24,195 nucleotides of DNA, taken from positions 1 through 24,195 of the forward strand of contig JBOFCO010000132.1 in NCBI GenBank assembly GCA_051646105.1, given 5' to 3'. The notes below the pieces were generated by a model that searched no databases, was not told the origin of the DNA, and was given only the letters and a program-made list of their open reading frames with translations. Positions 1 to 7,677 of the stretch are shown one piece after another. Made by a program: the position numbers and the translations under genes. Source of the DNA: JBOFCO01 sp051646105. Lineage in GTDB: Bacteria; Pseudomonadota; Alphaproteobacteria; Rhodobacterales; Rhodobacteraceae. Every line of letters begins with the position of its first letter. Within the stretch, counting starts at the first letter, position 1.

Positions 1-2238
1 AAATATTCGGTCGATCTTTACAAGGGGCTGGCGACAGAGACCGGGCTTGAAACCGGCTGGAAGATGACCGGCTGCCTGCGGCTGGCCACGACAGAAGACC
101 GCTGGACGGAATATCGCCGCCTTGCCACCACGGCGAAAAGTTTCGGGATGGAAATGCACCTGATCCCGCCGTCCGAGGTGAAACGGATGTGGCCGCTGAT
201 GGAAGTGGACGATCTGATCGGGGCAAGCTGGCTGCCGACCGACGGGCAGGCAAGCCCATCCGACATCACGCAGAGCCTGGCGAAAGGTGCCCGGATGCAC
301 GGCGCGCGCATTATCGAGGGCGTGCGGGTGACGGGCTTCGTGATGGACGGGCCGCGCATCACGGCGGTAAGGACCGACCGGGGCGACATCGCCTGCGAAA
401 AGGTGGTGAACTGCGCCGGACAATGGGCGCGGCAGGTGGGGGCGATGGCCGGGATCAACGTGCCGCTGCAACCCGTGCGCCACCAGTACATCATTACCGA
501 AAGGATCGACGGGCTCGCGACCGACGCGCCGACGATCCGAGACCCCGACCGCCGCACCTATTTCAAGGAAGAGGTCGGCGGTCTGGTCATGGGCGGCTAT
601 GAACCGAACCCGCAGATATGGACAACCGGCGATGTGCCGGACGACTGGGAATTCCGCCTGTTCGACGACGACTTCGACCATTTCGAACAGCATATGGATC
701 AGGCCATCGCACGGGTTCCGGCGCTGGAAAATGCCGGCATCCGGCAGATGATCAACGGCCCGGAAAGCTTTACGCCCGACGGGAATTTCATCCTTGGCCC
801 GGCGCCCGAATGCATGAACTTGTATGTCGGTGCGGGCTTCAACGCCTTTGGCATCGCCTCTGGCGGCGGGGCGGGCTGGGTTCTGGCCGACTGGGTCGTC
901 AACGGCGAGGCACCGCTTGACCTGTGGGCGGTGGACATAAGGCGTTTTTCCGACCTGCACCGCGACAGGGATTGGGTGGCGGCCCGGACGGCGGAAGCCT
1001 ACGGCAAGCATTACACCGTCGCCTTCCCGCATGAGGAATATGAAAGCGGCAGGCCCGCGCTGACATCGCCGCTTTACCCGCGCCTCAAGGCGATGGGGGC
1101 TGTGTTCGGATCGAAGCTGGGCTGGGAACGCCCGAACTGGTTTGCGCCTGACGGCATGGCAGCGGTGGACGAATATTCGATGGGTCGTCAGAACTGGTTC
1201 GATGCGGTGGGGCAGGAACACGCGCATGTGCGCGGCGCGGTCGGGATATTCGACCAGAGTTCCTTCGCCAAGTATGAGGTTGCAGGGCGGGATGCTGCCG
1301 CCGCGCTCGATCTCATCTTTGCGGGCGATGTGACGCGGCAACCGGGGCGGATCACCTATACGCAGGCGCTGAACAGTCGGGGCGGAATCGAGACCGACCT
1401 GACCGTGACGCGGCTTGCCGAGGATCGCTTCTATGTCGTCACCGGCACCGGGTTCCGCAGCCATGACGCGGCATGGATCGCAGAGCATCTGACCGGCGAT
1501 GCGCGGCTGGAAGATGTGACGGAAGGCTGGGGCACGCTGGCGCTGATGGGGCCGCGCGCAAGGGATGTTCTGGCGGCGGCCACGGATGCCGATGTATCGA
1601 ACGCGGGCTTTCCCTTTGGCACGGCGCGGGAAATCACCATCGCTGGTGCGCAGGTGCGGGCGCTGCGCATTACCTATGTCGGCGAACTGGGATGGGAACT
1701 GCATGTTCCCATCGCGGCGATGGAGGCCGTTTTCGATGCGCTGACGGCGGCAGGTGCGCGCCACGGAATCCGGCCCGTGGGCTACCGGGCACTGGAAAGC
1801 CTGCGGCTGGAAAAGGGTTACCGCGCATGGTCATCCGACATCACCCCCAATGACACGCCGTTCGAGGCCGGTCTGGGCTGGGCGGTGAAGGTGAAGAAGA
1901 ACGCGGATTTCATTGGCAAGGCTGCGTTGCAGGCTGTGGCTGGCCACTCCTTGAAAAAACGCTTCGCAGGCTTTCGCCTTGATGATCCCTCTGCGGTGCT
2001 GGTCGGGCGCGAAACGATCCTGCGGGATGGCGAACCGGTGGGCTACCTCACCTCGGGCGGATATGGGTATACCGTCGGGGCGCCGCTTGGGTACGGCTAT
2101 ATCCGCAACGCGGACGGTGTCAGCGACGACTGGCTGGCGGCGGGGCGATACGAAATCATCGTTGCAAACGAAGGATTTGACGCCTCGATTTCCCTTGTTC
2201 CCTTCTATGACCCCGAAAATCTGTTGCCCAGGGCATAG
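1..2238 (+). CDS. Sarcosine/dimethylglycine dehydrogenase-like FAD oxidoreductase, 5' truncated
   Basis: The reading frame is open from base 1, so the gene starts upstream of the window; 745 residues are visible. The domain order is that of the DMGDH/sarcosine dehydrogenase family: the C-terminal part of a DAO-type FAD domain (visible residues about 1-305), a linker domain (about 310-395), then a GcvT-like folate-binding domain and its C-terminal barrel (about 400-740, with the segment SLRLEKGYRAW followed by DITPNDTPFEAGLGW). Family members oxidatively demethylate N-methylated glycines and pass the one-carbon unit to tetrahydrofolate. The N-terminal GxGxxG dinucleotide motif would lie in the roughly 70 missing residues. 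The exact substrate (sarcosine, dimethylglycine or another N-methyl amine) cannot be told from sequence. The 3' end overlaps the convergent methyltransferase gene by 34 bases. Family assignment is firm; substrate is inference. Confidence 0.9.
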   Translation, partial: KYSVDLYKGLATETGLETGWKMTGCLRLATTEDRWTEYRRLATTAKSFGMEMHLIPPSEVKRMWPLMEVDDLIGASWLPTDGQASPSDITQSLAKGARMHGARIIEGVRVTGFVMDGPRITAVRTDRGDIACEKVVNCAGQWARQVGAMAGINVPLQPVRHQYIITERIDGLATDAPTIRDPDRRTYFKEEVGGLVMGGYEPNPQIWTTGDVPDDWEFRLFDDDFDHFEQHMDQAIARVPALENAGIRQMINGPESFTPDGNFILGPAPECMNLYVGAGFNAFGIASGGGAGWVLADWVVNGEAPLDLWAVDIRRFSDLHRDRDWVAARTAEAYGKHYTVAFPHEEYESGRPALTSPLYPRLKAMGAVFGSKLGWERPNWFAPDGMAAVDEYSMGRQNWFDAVGQEHAHVRGAVGIFDQSSFAKYEVAGRDAAAALDLIFAGDVTRQPGRITYTQALNSRGGIETDLTVTRLAEDRFYVVTGTGFRSHDAAWIAEHLTGDARLEDVTEGWGTLALMGPRARDVLAAATDADVSNAGFPFGTAREITIAGAQVRALRITYVGELGWELHVPIAAMEAVFDALTAAGARHGIRPVGYRALESLRLEKGYRAWSSDITPNDTPFEAGLGWAVKVKKNADFIGKAALQAVAGHSLKKRFAGFRLDDPSAVLVGRETILRDGEPVGYLTSGGYGYTVGAPLGYGYIRNADGVSDDWLAAGRYEIIVANEGFDASISLVPFYDPENLLPRA

Positions 2239-2870
2239 GGCGCGACCTTGACCACGACACACAGGCTGGGAGTTGTTGCCGGATCGCCTGGCATGGAGAG
2301 ATAGGGCGCAGTCTTTTCGGCAATGGCGATGGAACCGTTCTGCGCCAGCTTGACCAGCGCCGCCTGAAAGCCGCTTTCCCACAGGCTTTGCTTCACCGTC
2401 ATCACGATCGGGCCGCCGGGTTTCGTCACCCGGATCAGTTCCGGCAGGGCTTCGGCCCCGACATGGCCGGTGGTGAACACGCCCGCCGATACCACGGCGG
2501 CGAACCTGCCTGTGTCAAAGGGCAGGGGGCCGCCAAGTGCCGCCCGGTGCAGGGCTGCATAGACACCCTTGGCCTTTGCGACGTTCAGCATCCCTTCGGA
2601 CAGGTCCAGCGCCTCTGCCTGCGGATAGCCGATCAGGCCCAGCCATTCGCCGATCAGCCCGGTGCCCGCGCCCGCATCCAGAACCGGGCCAGCGCCTTTG
2701 GGCACATGGCGCGCCAGCAGCGCCAGACAGATCGCCGGGTGGCGATAGCCCGAGGCGCGCATGTCAGCCTCGTAGCTGTCAGCCCAGCCGTCATAGGCGC
2801 GGGCCACCTCTGCCGGGTTCGTGGCCCCATAGACCGCCGCAAGCGGCCCATCGTGTTTCTCGGCTGCCAT
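2205..2870 (-). CDS. Class I SAM-dependent methyltransferase
   Basis: This encodes a 221-residue protein with a clear SAM-binding motif I (VLDAGAGTG, about residues 63-71), a motif II-like acidic site (EALDLSEGML) and a post-motif segment RVTKPGGPIVMTV. The N-terminal ARAYDGWADSYEADM resembles small Methyltransf_11/METTL27-like proteins. The substrate is unknown. I chose the ATG at 2870 because the conserved methyltransferase region begins soon after it; in-frame ATGs further upstream (up to 3041) would run through the start of the divergent kinase gene. The upstream GGGGATGAC is only a weak ribosome binding site, so the start is not certain. The 3' end overlaps the convergent dehydrogenase by 34 bases. 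The kinase at 2941 diverges from it, leaving about 70 bases for two promoters. Confidence 0.82.
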   Translation of the reverse strand: MAAEKHDGPLAAVYGATNPAEVARAYDGWADSYEADMRASGYRHPAICLALLARHVPKGAGPVLDAGAGTGLIGEWLGLIGYPQAEALDLSEGMLNVAKAKGVYAALHRAALGGPLPFDTGRFAAVVSAGVFTTGHVGAEALPELIRVTKPGGPIVMTVKQSLWESGFQAALVKLAQNGSIAIAEKTAPYLSMPGDPATTPSLCVVVKVAPYALGNRFSGS

Positions 2871-2940
2871 GTCATCCCCGCTGGATTTATCCCTGTCGCA
2901 AGCCATGATAGCGAGGGCGAAACGGAAAGGAACCCGCACC

Positions 2941-3849
2941 ATGATCGAACCCGACGAGGTTGCCGCCCGCGCTGCCCTTGCCACGATCCCGTCGCTGGCG
3001 GGATACGACGGGCCGCTGCTGCGGATGGGCGGGCTGACCAACGCCGTGTGGCGCGCGGGCGATGCCGTGCTGCGCCTGCCGGGTGTGGGGACCGAGGCCT
3101 ATATCGACCGCGCGAATGAGGCGGTCGCAGCGCGGGCGGCGGCGGATGCCGGGATCAGCCCCGAAGTGCTGTCCAGCGATCCGGCGCGGGGCATTATGGT
3201 GACGCGGTTCATCGACGGAGCAGTGACGATGACACCGGATGGCTTCCGCAACCGCGCGGGCGCACCCGGCCGCGCCGGGGCGGCCTTTGCGCGCTTGCAT
3301 GCATCGGGTGCGGCGTTCCCGTTCCGGTTCGAACTGTTCGCGATGATCGACAGCTACCTGGCCCTGCTGGCGGGCCGGGACGTGGCGCTGCCCGACGGCT
3401 ATCACGATGTGGTGGCAGAGGCGGAAGCGGTGCGTCGCGTGTTGGCCGCGCACCCCGTGCCGCTCGCCCCCTGCCACTGCGATCCGTTGTGCGAGAATTT
3501 CCTGGATACCGGTGACCGGATGTGGATCGTCGACTGGGAATATTCGGGCATGAACGACCCGATGTGGGATCTGGGCGATCTTTCCGTGGAAGCAGGATTT
3601 GACACCGCGCAGGAAGAAGAAATGCTGCGCGCCTATTTCGGGGGAAAGCCACCCGCCGCCGACCGGGGACGGATGGTGATCTACAAGGCGATGTGCGATC
3701 TGCTGTGGACGCTCTGGGGGCTGATCCAGCTTGCCGATGGCAACCCCGCCGACGATTTCCGCGCCTATGCCGATGGCCGCTTCGCCCGCTGCAGGGCGCT
3801 GATGGCGCGGGGCGAGTTTTCCGAAGCAATGCGGGCGGTTGCGGCATGA
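2941..3849 (+). CDS. Choline-kinase-like / APH-family phosphotransferase
   Basis: This encodes a 302-residue protein of the choline/ethanolamine kinase and aminoglycoside phosphotransferase fold. The catalytic loop is the Brenner-type H-x-D-x4-N (HCDPLCEN, residues 179-186), followed by the metal-binding DWE (residues 198-200) and the usual NDPMWDLGDL. The N-terminal segment LLRMGGLTNAVWRA fits the nucleotide-binding loop of LicA-like kinases. It probably phosphorylates a small amino alcohol or sugar-like substrate using ATP in the cytoplasm; choline is a guess from family resemblance. I chose the ATG at 2941, which has AAGGAA about 9 bases upstream, over an ATG at 2869 that would extend through the intergenic region. 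The stop overlaps the cobF start (ATGA), so it is translationally coupled to cobF and kynU. Confidence 0.85.
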   Translation: MIEPDEVAARAALATIPSLAGYDGPLLRMGGLTNAVWRAGDAVLRLPGVGTEAYIDRANEAVAARAAADAGISPEVLSSDPARGIMVTRFIDGAVTMTPDGFRNRAGAPGRAGAAFARLHASGAAFPFRFELFAMIDSYLALLAGRDVALPDGYHDVVAEAEAVRRVLAAHPVPLAPCHCDPLCENFLDTGDRMWIVDWEYSGMNDPMWDLGDLSVEAGFDTAQEEEMLRAYFGGKPPAADRGRMVIYKAMCDLLWTLWGLIQLADGNPADDFRAYADGRFARCRALMARGEFSEAMRAVAA

Positions 3850-4601
3850 AGCTTGACCTGATCGGCATTGGCACCGGCAACCCCGATCACCTGACCGGCG
3901 AAGCGATTTCCCGTCTGCAACAAGCCGATCTGGTGATGCTGCCGCGCAAGGGGGCGGACAAGGACGATCTGGCCGACCTGCGCCGCGACATCTGCGCACG
4001 ATACCTGCCAGAGACGGCGCGGATTGCCGAATTCGATATGCCGGTGCGCGATGCCACCGGCGATTACCGCACCGGGGTTGATGACTGGCACGACGCAATT
4101 GCCCGCGTCTGGGCCGAAACACTGGCCGCGCATCTGCCGGATGGGGGCCGTGCCGCGCTGCTGGTCTGGGGCGACCCGGCACTTTACGATTCCACCCTTC
4201 GCATCGCCGGTCGGCTGAAGGCCGCGGGTCAAGAAATCGTGGTTTCCGTAGTGCCCGGGATCACGGCGATTCAGGTGCTGGCGGCGGCACATGCCATACC
4301 GTTGAACACTGTCGGCGCGCCGTTTCTGGTGACGACCGGGCGACGGCTGCGTGATCAACGCTGGCCTGATTGCACCGATACGCTGGTGGTGATGCTGGAT
4401 GGGGATTGCGCATTTCAGGGGATCGATCCTGCGGGCGTGATGATCTGGTGGGGCGCCTTTCTGGGCATGGCGGAGCAGGTTCTGGATCATGGCCCGCTGG
4501 CCGAGGCTGCGCCGCGCATTGTCGCCACCCGCACCACAGAACGGGCGCGGCACGGCTGGATCATGGATACATACATCCTGCGCAGGGAGCCGAAGCAATG
4601 A
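3846..4601 (+). CDS. cobF: Precorrin-6A synthase (deacetylating)
   Basis: This encodes a 251-residue tetrapyrrole methylase. The family signature is visible: LDLIGIGTGNPDHLT at the N-terminus, LLVWGDPALYDS (the SAM-binding GDP motif) around residue 100, and VVPGITAIQVLAAA after it. The segments WPDCTDTLVVMLDGDCAF and VMIWWGAFLGM are the ones I recognise as typical of CobF rather than CobI, CobJ or CobM. CobF methylates precorrin-5 at C-1 with loss of the acetyl group, giving precorrin-6A in the oxygen-dependent cobalamin pathway. The start overlaps the kinase stop and the stop overlaps the kynU start, both as ATGA. No other cob gene is in the window, so the gene stands away from any cob cluster visible here. 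Confidence 0.9.
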   Translation: MKLDLIGIGTGNPDHLTGEAISRLQQADLVMLPRKGADKDDLADLRRDICARYLPETARIAEFDMPVRDATGDYRTGVDDWHDAIARVWAETLAAHLPDGGRAALLVWGDPALYDSTLRIAGRLKAAGQEIVVSVVPGITAIQVLAAAHAIPLNTVGAPFLVTTGRRLRDQRWPDCTDTLVVMLDGDCAFQGIDPAGVMIWWGAFLGMAEQVLDHGPLAEAAPRIVATRTTERARHGWIMDTYILRREPKQ

Positions 4602-5791
4602 CCGACTTTGCCGCCACGAAAGCCCTGTTTCACCTGCCCGAGGGCGTGATCTACCTGGACGGCAACTCCTTGGGGCCATTGCCGAAGTCGGCGGCGGCGC
4701 GGGCGCAACAGGTGATTGCCGGGGAATGGGGTGACATGCTGATCACCGCCTGGAACCGCGCGGGCTGGATGGCGCTGCCGATGCGGGTCGGCGACCGGAT
4801 CGCGCGGCTGATCGGTACGCCGCAGGGCAGCGTGGCCACCGGCGATACGCTTTCGGTCAAGGTCTATCAGGCACTGGCGGCGGCGCTGGCGGTGAACGCG
4901 GATCGGCGGGAAATATTGTCGGATTCCGGGAACTTCCCGACCGATCTTTACATGGCGCAGGGTTTGATCCGCACGATGGGACGCGGGCATAAGCTGCGGG
5001 TGGAACCGCCGGAAAGTGTGGCCGATGCAATAGGTCCGGATACGGCGGCGGTGATGCTGACGCAGGTCGATTACCGAACGGGCCGGATGCATGACATGGC
5101 GGCGATCACCGCAAAGGCCCGTGCGGCGGGCGCGGTGATGATCTGGGATCTGGCACATTCGGCGGGGGCGGTTCCGGTGGACCTTGCCGGGTGCGGGGCG
5201 GAATTTGCTGTAGGCTGCACCTACAAGTTCCTGAACGGTGGCCCCGGCGCGCCGGCCTTTATCTACGTCCGTCCTGATCTGGCCGGGGTGGCGGAACCAG
5301 CGCTGTCGGGCTGGCTAGGGCATGAGGCGCCCTTTGCCTTCGATCCCGGCTATCGCCCCGACGCGGGCGTGGCGCGGATGCGGGTCGGCACACCGCCGAT
5401 CCTGCAACTTGCCGTGCTGGATGCAGCACTGGATGCCTGGGAAGGGGTGGACATGGCCGATCTGCGGGCACGGTCCATTGCGCTGTCGGAGCGGTTCATC
5501 GCCGGGGTGGAACATGCCTGCCCGCAGCTTGTTCTGGCTTCTCCCCGCGATCCGGGGCAGCGGGGCAGTCAGGTTTCGTTCAAGTTTGCGGAAGGGTACG
5601 CGGCGATGCAGGCGCTGATCGCGGCGGGTGTCATCGGCGATTTCCGCGCCCCCGACATCATGCGCTTCGGCATCACGCCGCTGTATCTGGACGAGGGTGA
5701 CATCGACGCGTCGGTGGCAAGGCTGGCAAAGGTGATGGCAGAAGAACAGTGGCGGCTGCCAGAGTTTCAGGTGCGGCATGGGGTGACGTGA
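4598..5791 (+). CDS. kynU: Kynureninase
   Basis: This encodes a 397-residue PLP enzyme of the aminotransferase class-V fold. Recognisable features are YLDGNSLGPLP near the N-terminus, the substrate/PLP loop SDSGNFPTDLY (about 108-118), the cofactor Asp and His in IWDLAHSAGA (D184, H187), and the Schiff-base lysine in GCTYKFLNGG (K210). Kynureninase cleaves kynurenine to anthranilate and alanine, or 3-hydroxykynurenine to 3-hydroxyanthranilate, in tryptophan breakdown. It overlaps cobF by ATGA and is the last gene of the trio; an intrinsic terminator follows 49 bases after the stop. No kynA or kynB lies nearby, so the rest of the pathway must be elsewhere if present. Length is normal for the bacterial enzyme. 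Confidence 0.95.
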   Translation: MTDFAATKALFHLPEGVIYLDGNSLGPLPKSAAARAQQVIAGEWGDMLITAWNRAGWMALPMRVGDRIARLIGTPQGSVATGDTLSVKVYQALAAALAVNADRREILSDSGNFPTDLYMAQGLIRTMGRGHKLRVEPPESVADAIGPDTAAVMLTQVDYRTGRMHDMAAITAKARAAGAVMIWDLAHSAGAVPVDLAGCGAEFAVGCTYKFLNGGPGAPAFIYVRPDLAGVAEPALSGWLGHEAPFAFDPGYRPDAGVARMRVGTPPILQLAVLDAALDAWEGVDMADLRARSIALSERFIAGVEHACPQLVLASPRDPGQRGSQVSFKFAEGYAAMQALIAAGVIGDFRAPDIMRFGITPLYLDEGDIDASVARLAKVMAEEQWRLPEFQVRHGVT

Positions 5792-5839
5792 GGGGGTGGC
5801 CCTTTGGCCCGGAATCGAGGCTTATGGCGCCGCCTGGCC

Positions 5840-5872
5840 AGCGCCCGTCCGCCCCCATGGGCGGGCGCTTTT
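5840..5872 (+). terminator. Intrinsic terminator after kynU
   Basis: An 11-base stem (5840-5850 with 5859-5869), GC-rich with one G-U pair and an 8-base loop, is followed at once by a run of T (5869-5872). It sits 49 bases after the kynU stop and ends the kinase-cobF-kynU transcript. Confidence 0.75.
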
Positions 5873-6047
5873 GCAACGCTGCACACCCCATCCTCCACAG
5901 GCCAGGACACCATAGAGTGCCGACCGCAACCGTTGCAGCGCCCACCTGCGGGCCATTTCAAAACGCGGTTACCTAGAAGACTATAGGGATGGCAGGTCAA
6001 ACGACCAATGTCTCGCCACGTGATAGCACTTTTTATGACATCCGCTC

Positions 6048-6069
6048 ACCATGACTTTCTTGTCTTGGT
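6048..6069 (+). other. Hairpin upstream of the reverse transcriptase
   Basis: ACCATGAC (6048-6055) and GTCTTGGT (6062-6069) can pair as seven base pairs with one mismatch around a six-base loop. It lies about 30 bases before the -10 box, so it could be an operator, or part of a structured RNA if transcription starts further upstream. Folding was judged by eye only. Confidence 0.35.
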
Positions 6070-6098
6070 TGTTAAATTTCCGTTGTATTCATTTATAC

Positions 6099-6104
6099 TA
6101 TAAT
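6099..6104 (+). promoter_or_regulatory. Consensus -10 box for the reverse transcriptase gene
   Basis: A perfect TATAAT lies 34 bases before the ATG at 6139. No good -35 box is found 16-18 bases upstream. It would give a short leader of roughly 28 bases. The region is AT-rich, so a chance match is possible. Confidence 0.45.
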
Positions 6105-6138
6105 TAGAGTGATTCCGGTGAAATAGTGAGATTCTTCA

Positions 6139-7632
6139 ATGAAAAAGCTTATCGACTTGAGTGCAAAAGAAGCTAAAGATCATTTCCTAAAGGGCAGCAG
6201 TTACTTTAATGGTGATTTTCCCAACTATATAAGCTTCGAGCCGATCCTAAAAGATGTCAATAGTGTTTTGTCGGGAGGATATTTTAACGCACACAAGTCT
6301 AGCAATCCTGATTTACTATCGGACGTGAATTATAGCTTTGTTGCAAATAAGGATGGGCGCTTCGCTTGGCGCCCCTATGAATTGATGCATCCCGCGATCT
6401 ACGTTTCTCTAGTGAACCTCATCTGCTCCGATGAGAACTGGCCGCATGTAACCGCCCGAATGGCAGCATTCAATCAAGGGGTTGTAATTTGCTGTAGTTC
6501 CCCTGTAGTATCTGATGATCATCAGAAAGATCAGGCCGCACAGGTGCGTCATTGGTGGCAAGCTGTCGAGCAGCGGTCTCTCGAATTCTCGCTTGAGTTC
6601 AGCCATGTTCTGCATACTGACGTCACAGACTGCTACGGTTCGCTATACACGCACAGTATTGCTTGGGCTTTGCATGGTCTTGAGAACGCGAAGAAGGCAA
6701 AGAAAAGTGACTTACTGGGTAACAAGGTAGATGATTTCATACGTGCCGGTCGATACGGCCAGACGAACGGAATCTCACAAGGCTCCGTACTTATGGACTT
6801 CATTGCGGAGCTGGTACTTGGATACGTTGATGAGCTGATAACTTCCGCGTTGGGTGAGGCGAAAGATTTTCGCATTCTCAGATATCGTGATGACTACCGT
6901 ATTTTCACAAATAGTGACGTTAGAGCAGAGGAGCTTCTCAAGGTTGTCAGCGATCACCTTCGATCAGTGGGAATGCGTCTTGGCGTGGCCAAAACATTCA
7001 TTAATACCAACGTTATCGAGGGTTCCATTAAGCCGGACAAGTTGGCAGGAATAGACCTGCAAGATTTGGGGGTATCAAACGCCCAGACACTCCAAAAGCA
7101 ACTTCTTAGACTTCACACCTTCGGACGGCGCTATCCGAATAGCGGTGCTCTAAGGCGTCTTCTTGCGGACCTTCACACGAAGGTAATTGAACAAGAGGCT
7201 CCGCCTGACGATCTGGAAGTCCAGGTTGCTATAGCAACGGATATCGCTTCCGTCTCTCCTCTAACATTTCCAGCTATAGCTGGTATCTTAAGTCATTTGG
7301 TTTCGTTGGCGCCAAAGGAACACAAATCAACTATCTGGAATAAGGTCTATCAAAAGATGAGCAGAGTGCCTTACAACGGCTACCTAGAGGTATGGCTTCA
7401 GCGTGTCACCAAGCCGAAGGCCGTAGGCATTGAGTATGATAGCAAAGAACATCTATGCCGCATCGTAAATGGGCAGAGTGTTGAGCTTTGGAACAATAGC
7501 TGGATCAGCACCGCGAAACTCGTGGCAGCGCTCAATGTTAAAAATATTCTAGTGAAGGACGCGGCAAGTGCTCCCGAGGTTATGACCCCTGAAGAAGTTG
7601 AGCTTTTCAAGAAGAATGCTTGGCAATACTGA
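6139..7632 (+). CDS. Stand-alone reverse transcriptase, candidate antiphage (DRT/UG-type)
   Basis: This encodes a 497-residue protein with the reverse transcriptase palm motifs. Motif A is HTDVTDCYGSLYTHS (catalytic D161, with D164), motif B is GQTNGISQGS (207-216, replacing the common PQGS), motif C is YRDD (249-252), and a motif-D-like GMRLGVAKT follows (K285). Residues about 70-160 form the fingers. No GIIM maturase, HNH endonuclease, protease or integrase motif is visible, and no group II intron RNA or diversity-generating template repeat is seen nearby. Residues about 310-497 look largely helical and may be an alpha-repeat-like C-terminal domain as in Abi and many UG reverse transcriptases; that is inference. 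Codon use (AAA, TTT, GAT, AGT, CTA) and AT content differ sharply from all neighbours, indicating horizontal acquisition. The ribosome binding site is weak (GTGAG). Being a reverse transcriptase is well supported; the exact UG class and a defence role are inferred. Confidence 0.88.
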   Translation: MKKLIDLSAKEAKDHFLKGSSYFNGDFPNYISFEPILKDVNSVLSGGYFNAHKSSNPDLLSDVNYSFVANKDGRFAWRPYELMHPAIYVSLVNLICSDENWPHVTARMAAFNQGVVICCSSPVVSDDHQKDQAAQVRHWWQAVEQRSLEFSLEFSHVLHTDVTDCYGSLYTHSIAWALHGLENAKKAKKSDLLGNKVDDFIRAGRYGQTNGISQGSVLMDFIAELVLGYVDELITSALGEAKDFRILRYRDDYRIFTNSDVRAEELLKVVSDHLRSVGMRLGVAKTFINTNVIEGSIKPDKLAGIDLQDLGVSNAQTLQKQLLRLHTFGRRYPNSGALRRLLADLHTKVIEQEAPPDDLEVQVAIATDIASVSPLTFPAIAGILSHLVSLAPKEHKSTIWNKVYQKMSRVPYNGYLEVWLQRVTKPKAVGIEYDSKEHLCRIVNGQSVELWNNSWISTAKLVAALNVKNILVKDAASAPEVMTPEEVELFKKNAWQY

Positions 7633-7677
7633 CCTGTCACGAACACTTTGCCTTTTTGGTATACTGGTCTTATTACC

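Larger units (their letters stand above)
5873..6138. other. Gap between kynU terminator and the reverse transcriptase gene
   Basis: The first part (5873 to about 5945) is GC-rich like the host genome and shows no credible gene. From about 5945 the sequence becomes AT-rich, like the following gene, so the left edge of the acquired segment probably lies near 5945-5975. This stretch holds the hairpin at 6048-6069 and the -10 box at 6099-6104. No convincing target-site repeat is visible. Confidence 0.5.

Noticed and set aside
2887..4182. 431-codon open frame on the minus strand
   Set aside because: Antisense to the kinase and cobF, both of which show clear family motifs. The translation is Arg/Pro/His-rich without any motif.
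5749..6000. Short open frames on both strands in the kynU downstream gap
   Set aside because: They read through the kynU end and the terminator hairpin, lack ribosome binding sites and have no recognisable sequence.
6139..7632. Group II intron or retron interpretation of the reverse transcriptase
   Set aside because: No maturase X domain, no HNH motif and no intron domain V-like hairpin seen downstream. Retron msr/msd-type long inverted repeats are not apparent upstream.
7633..7677. Terminator after the reverse transcriptase
   Set aside because: There is a TTTTT (in GCCTTTTTGG) but no stable stem directly before it; only a four-base GGTA/TACC pairing was found after it.
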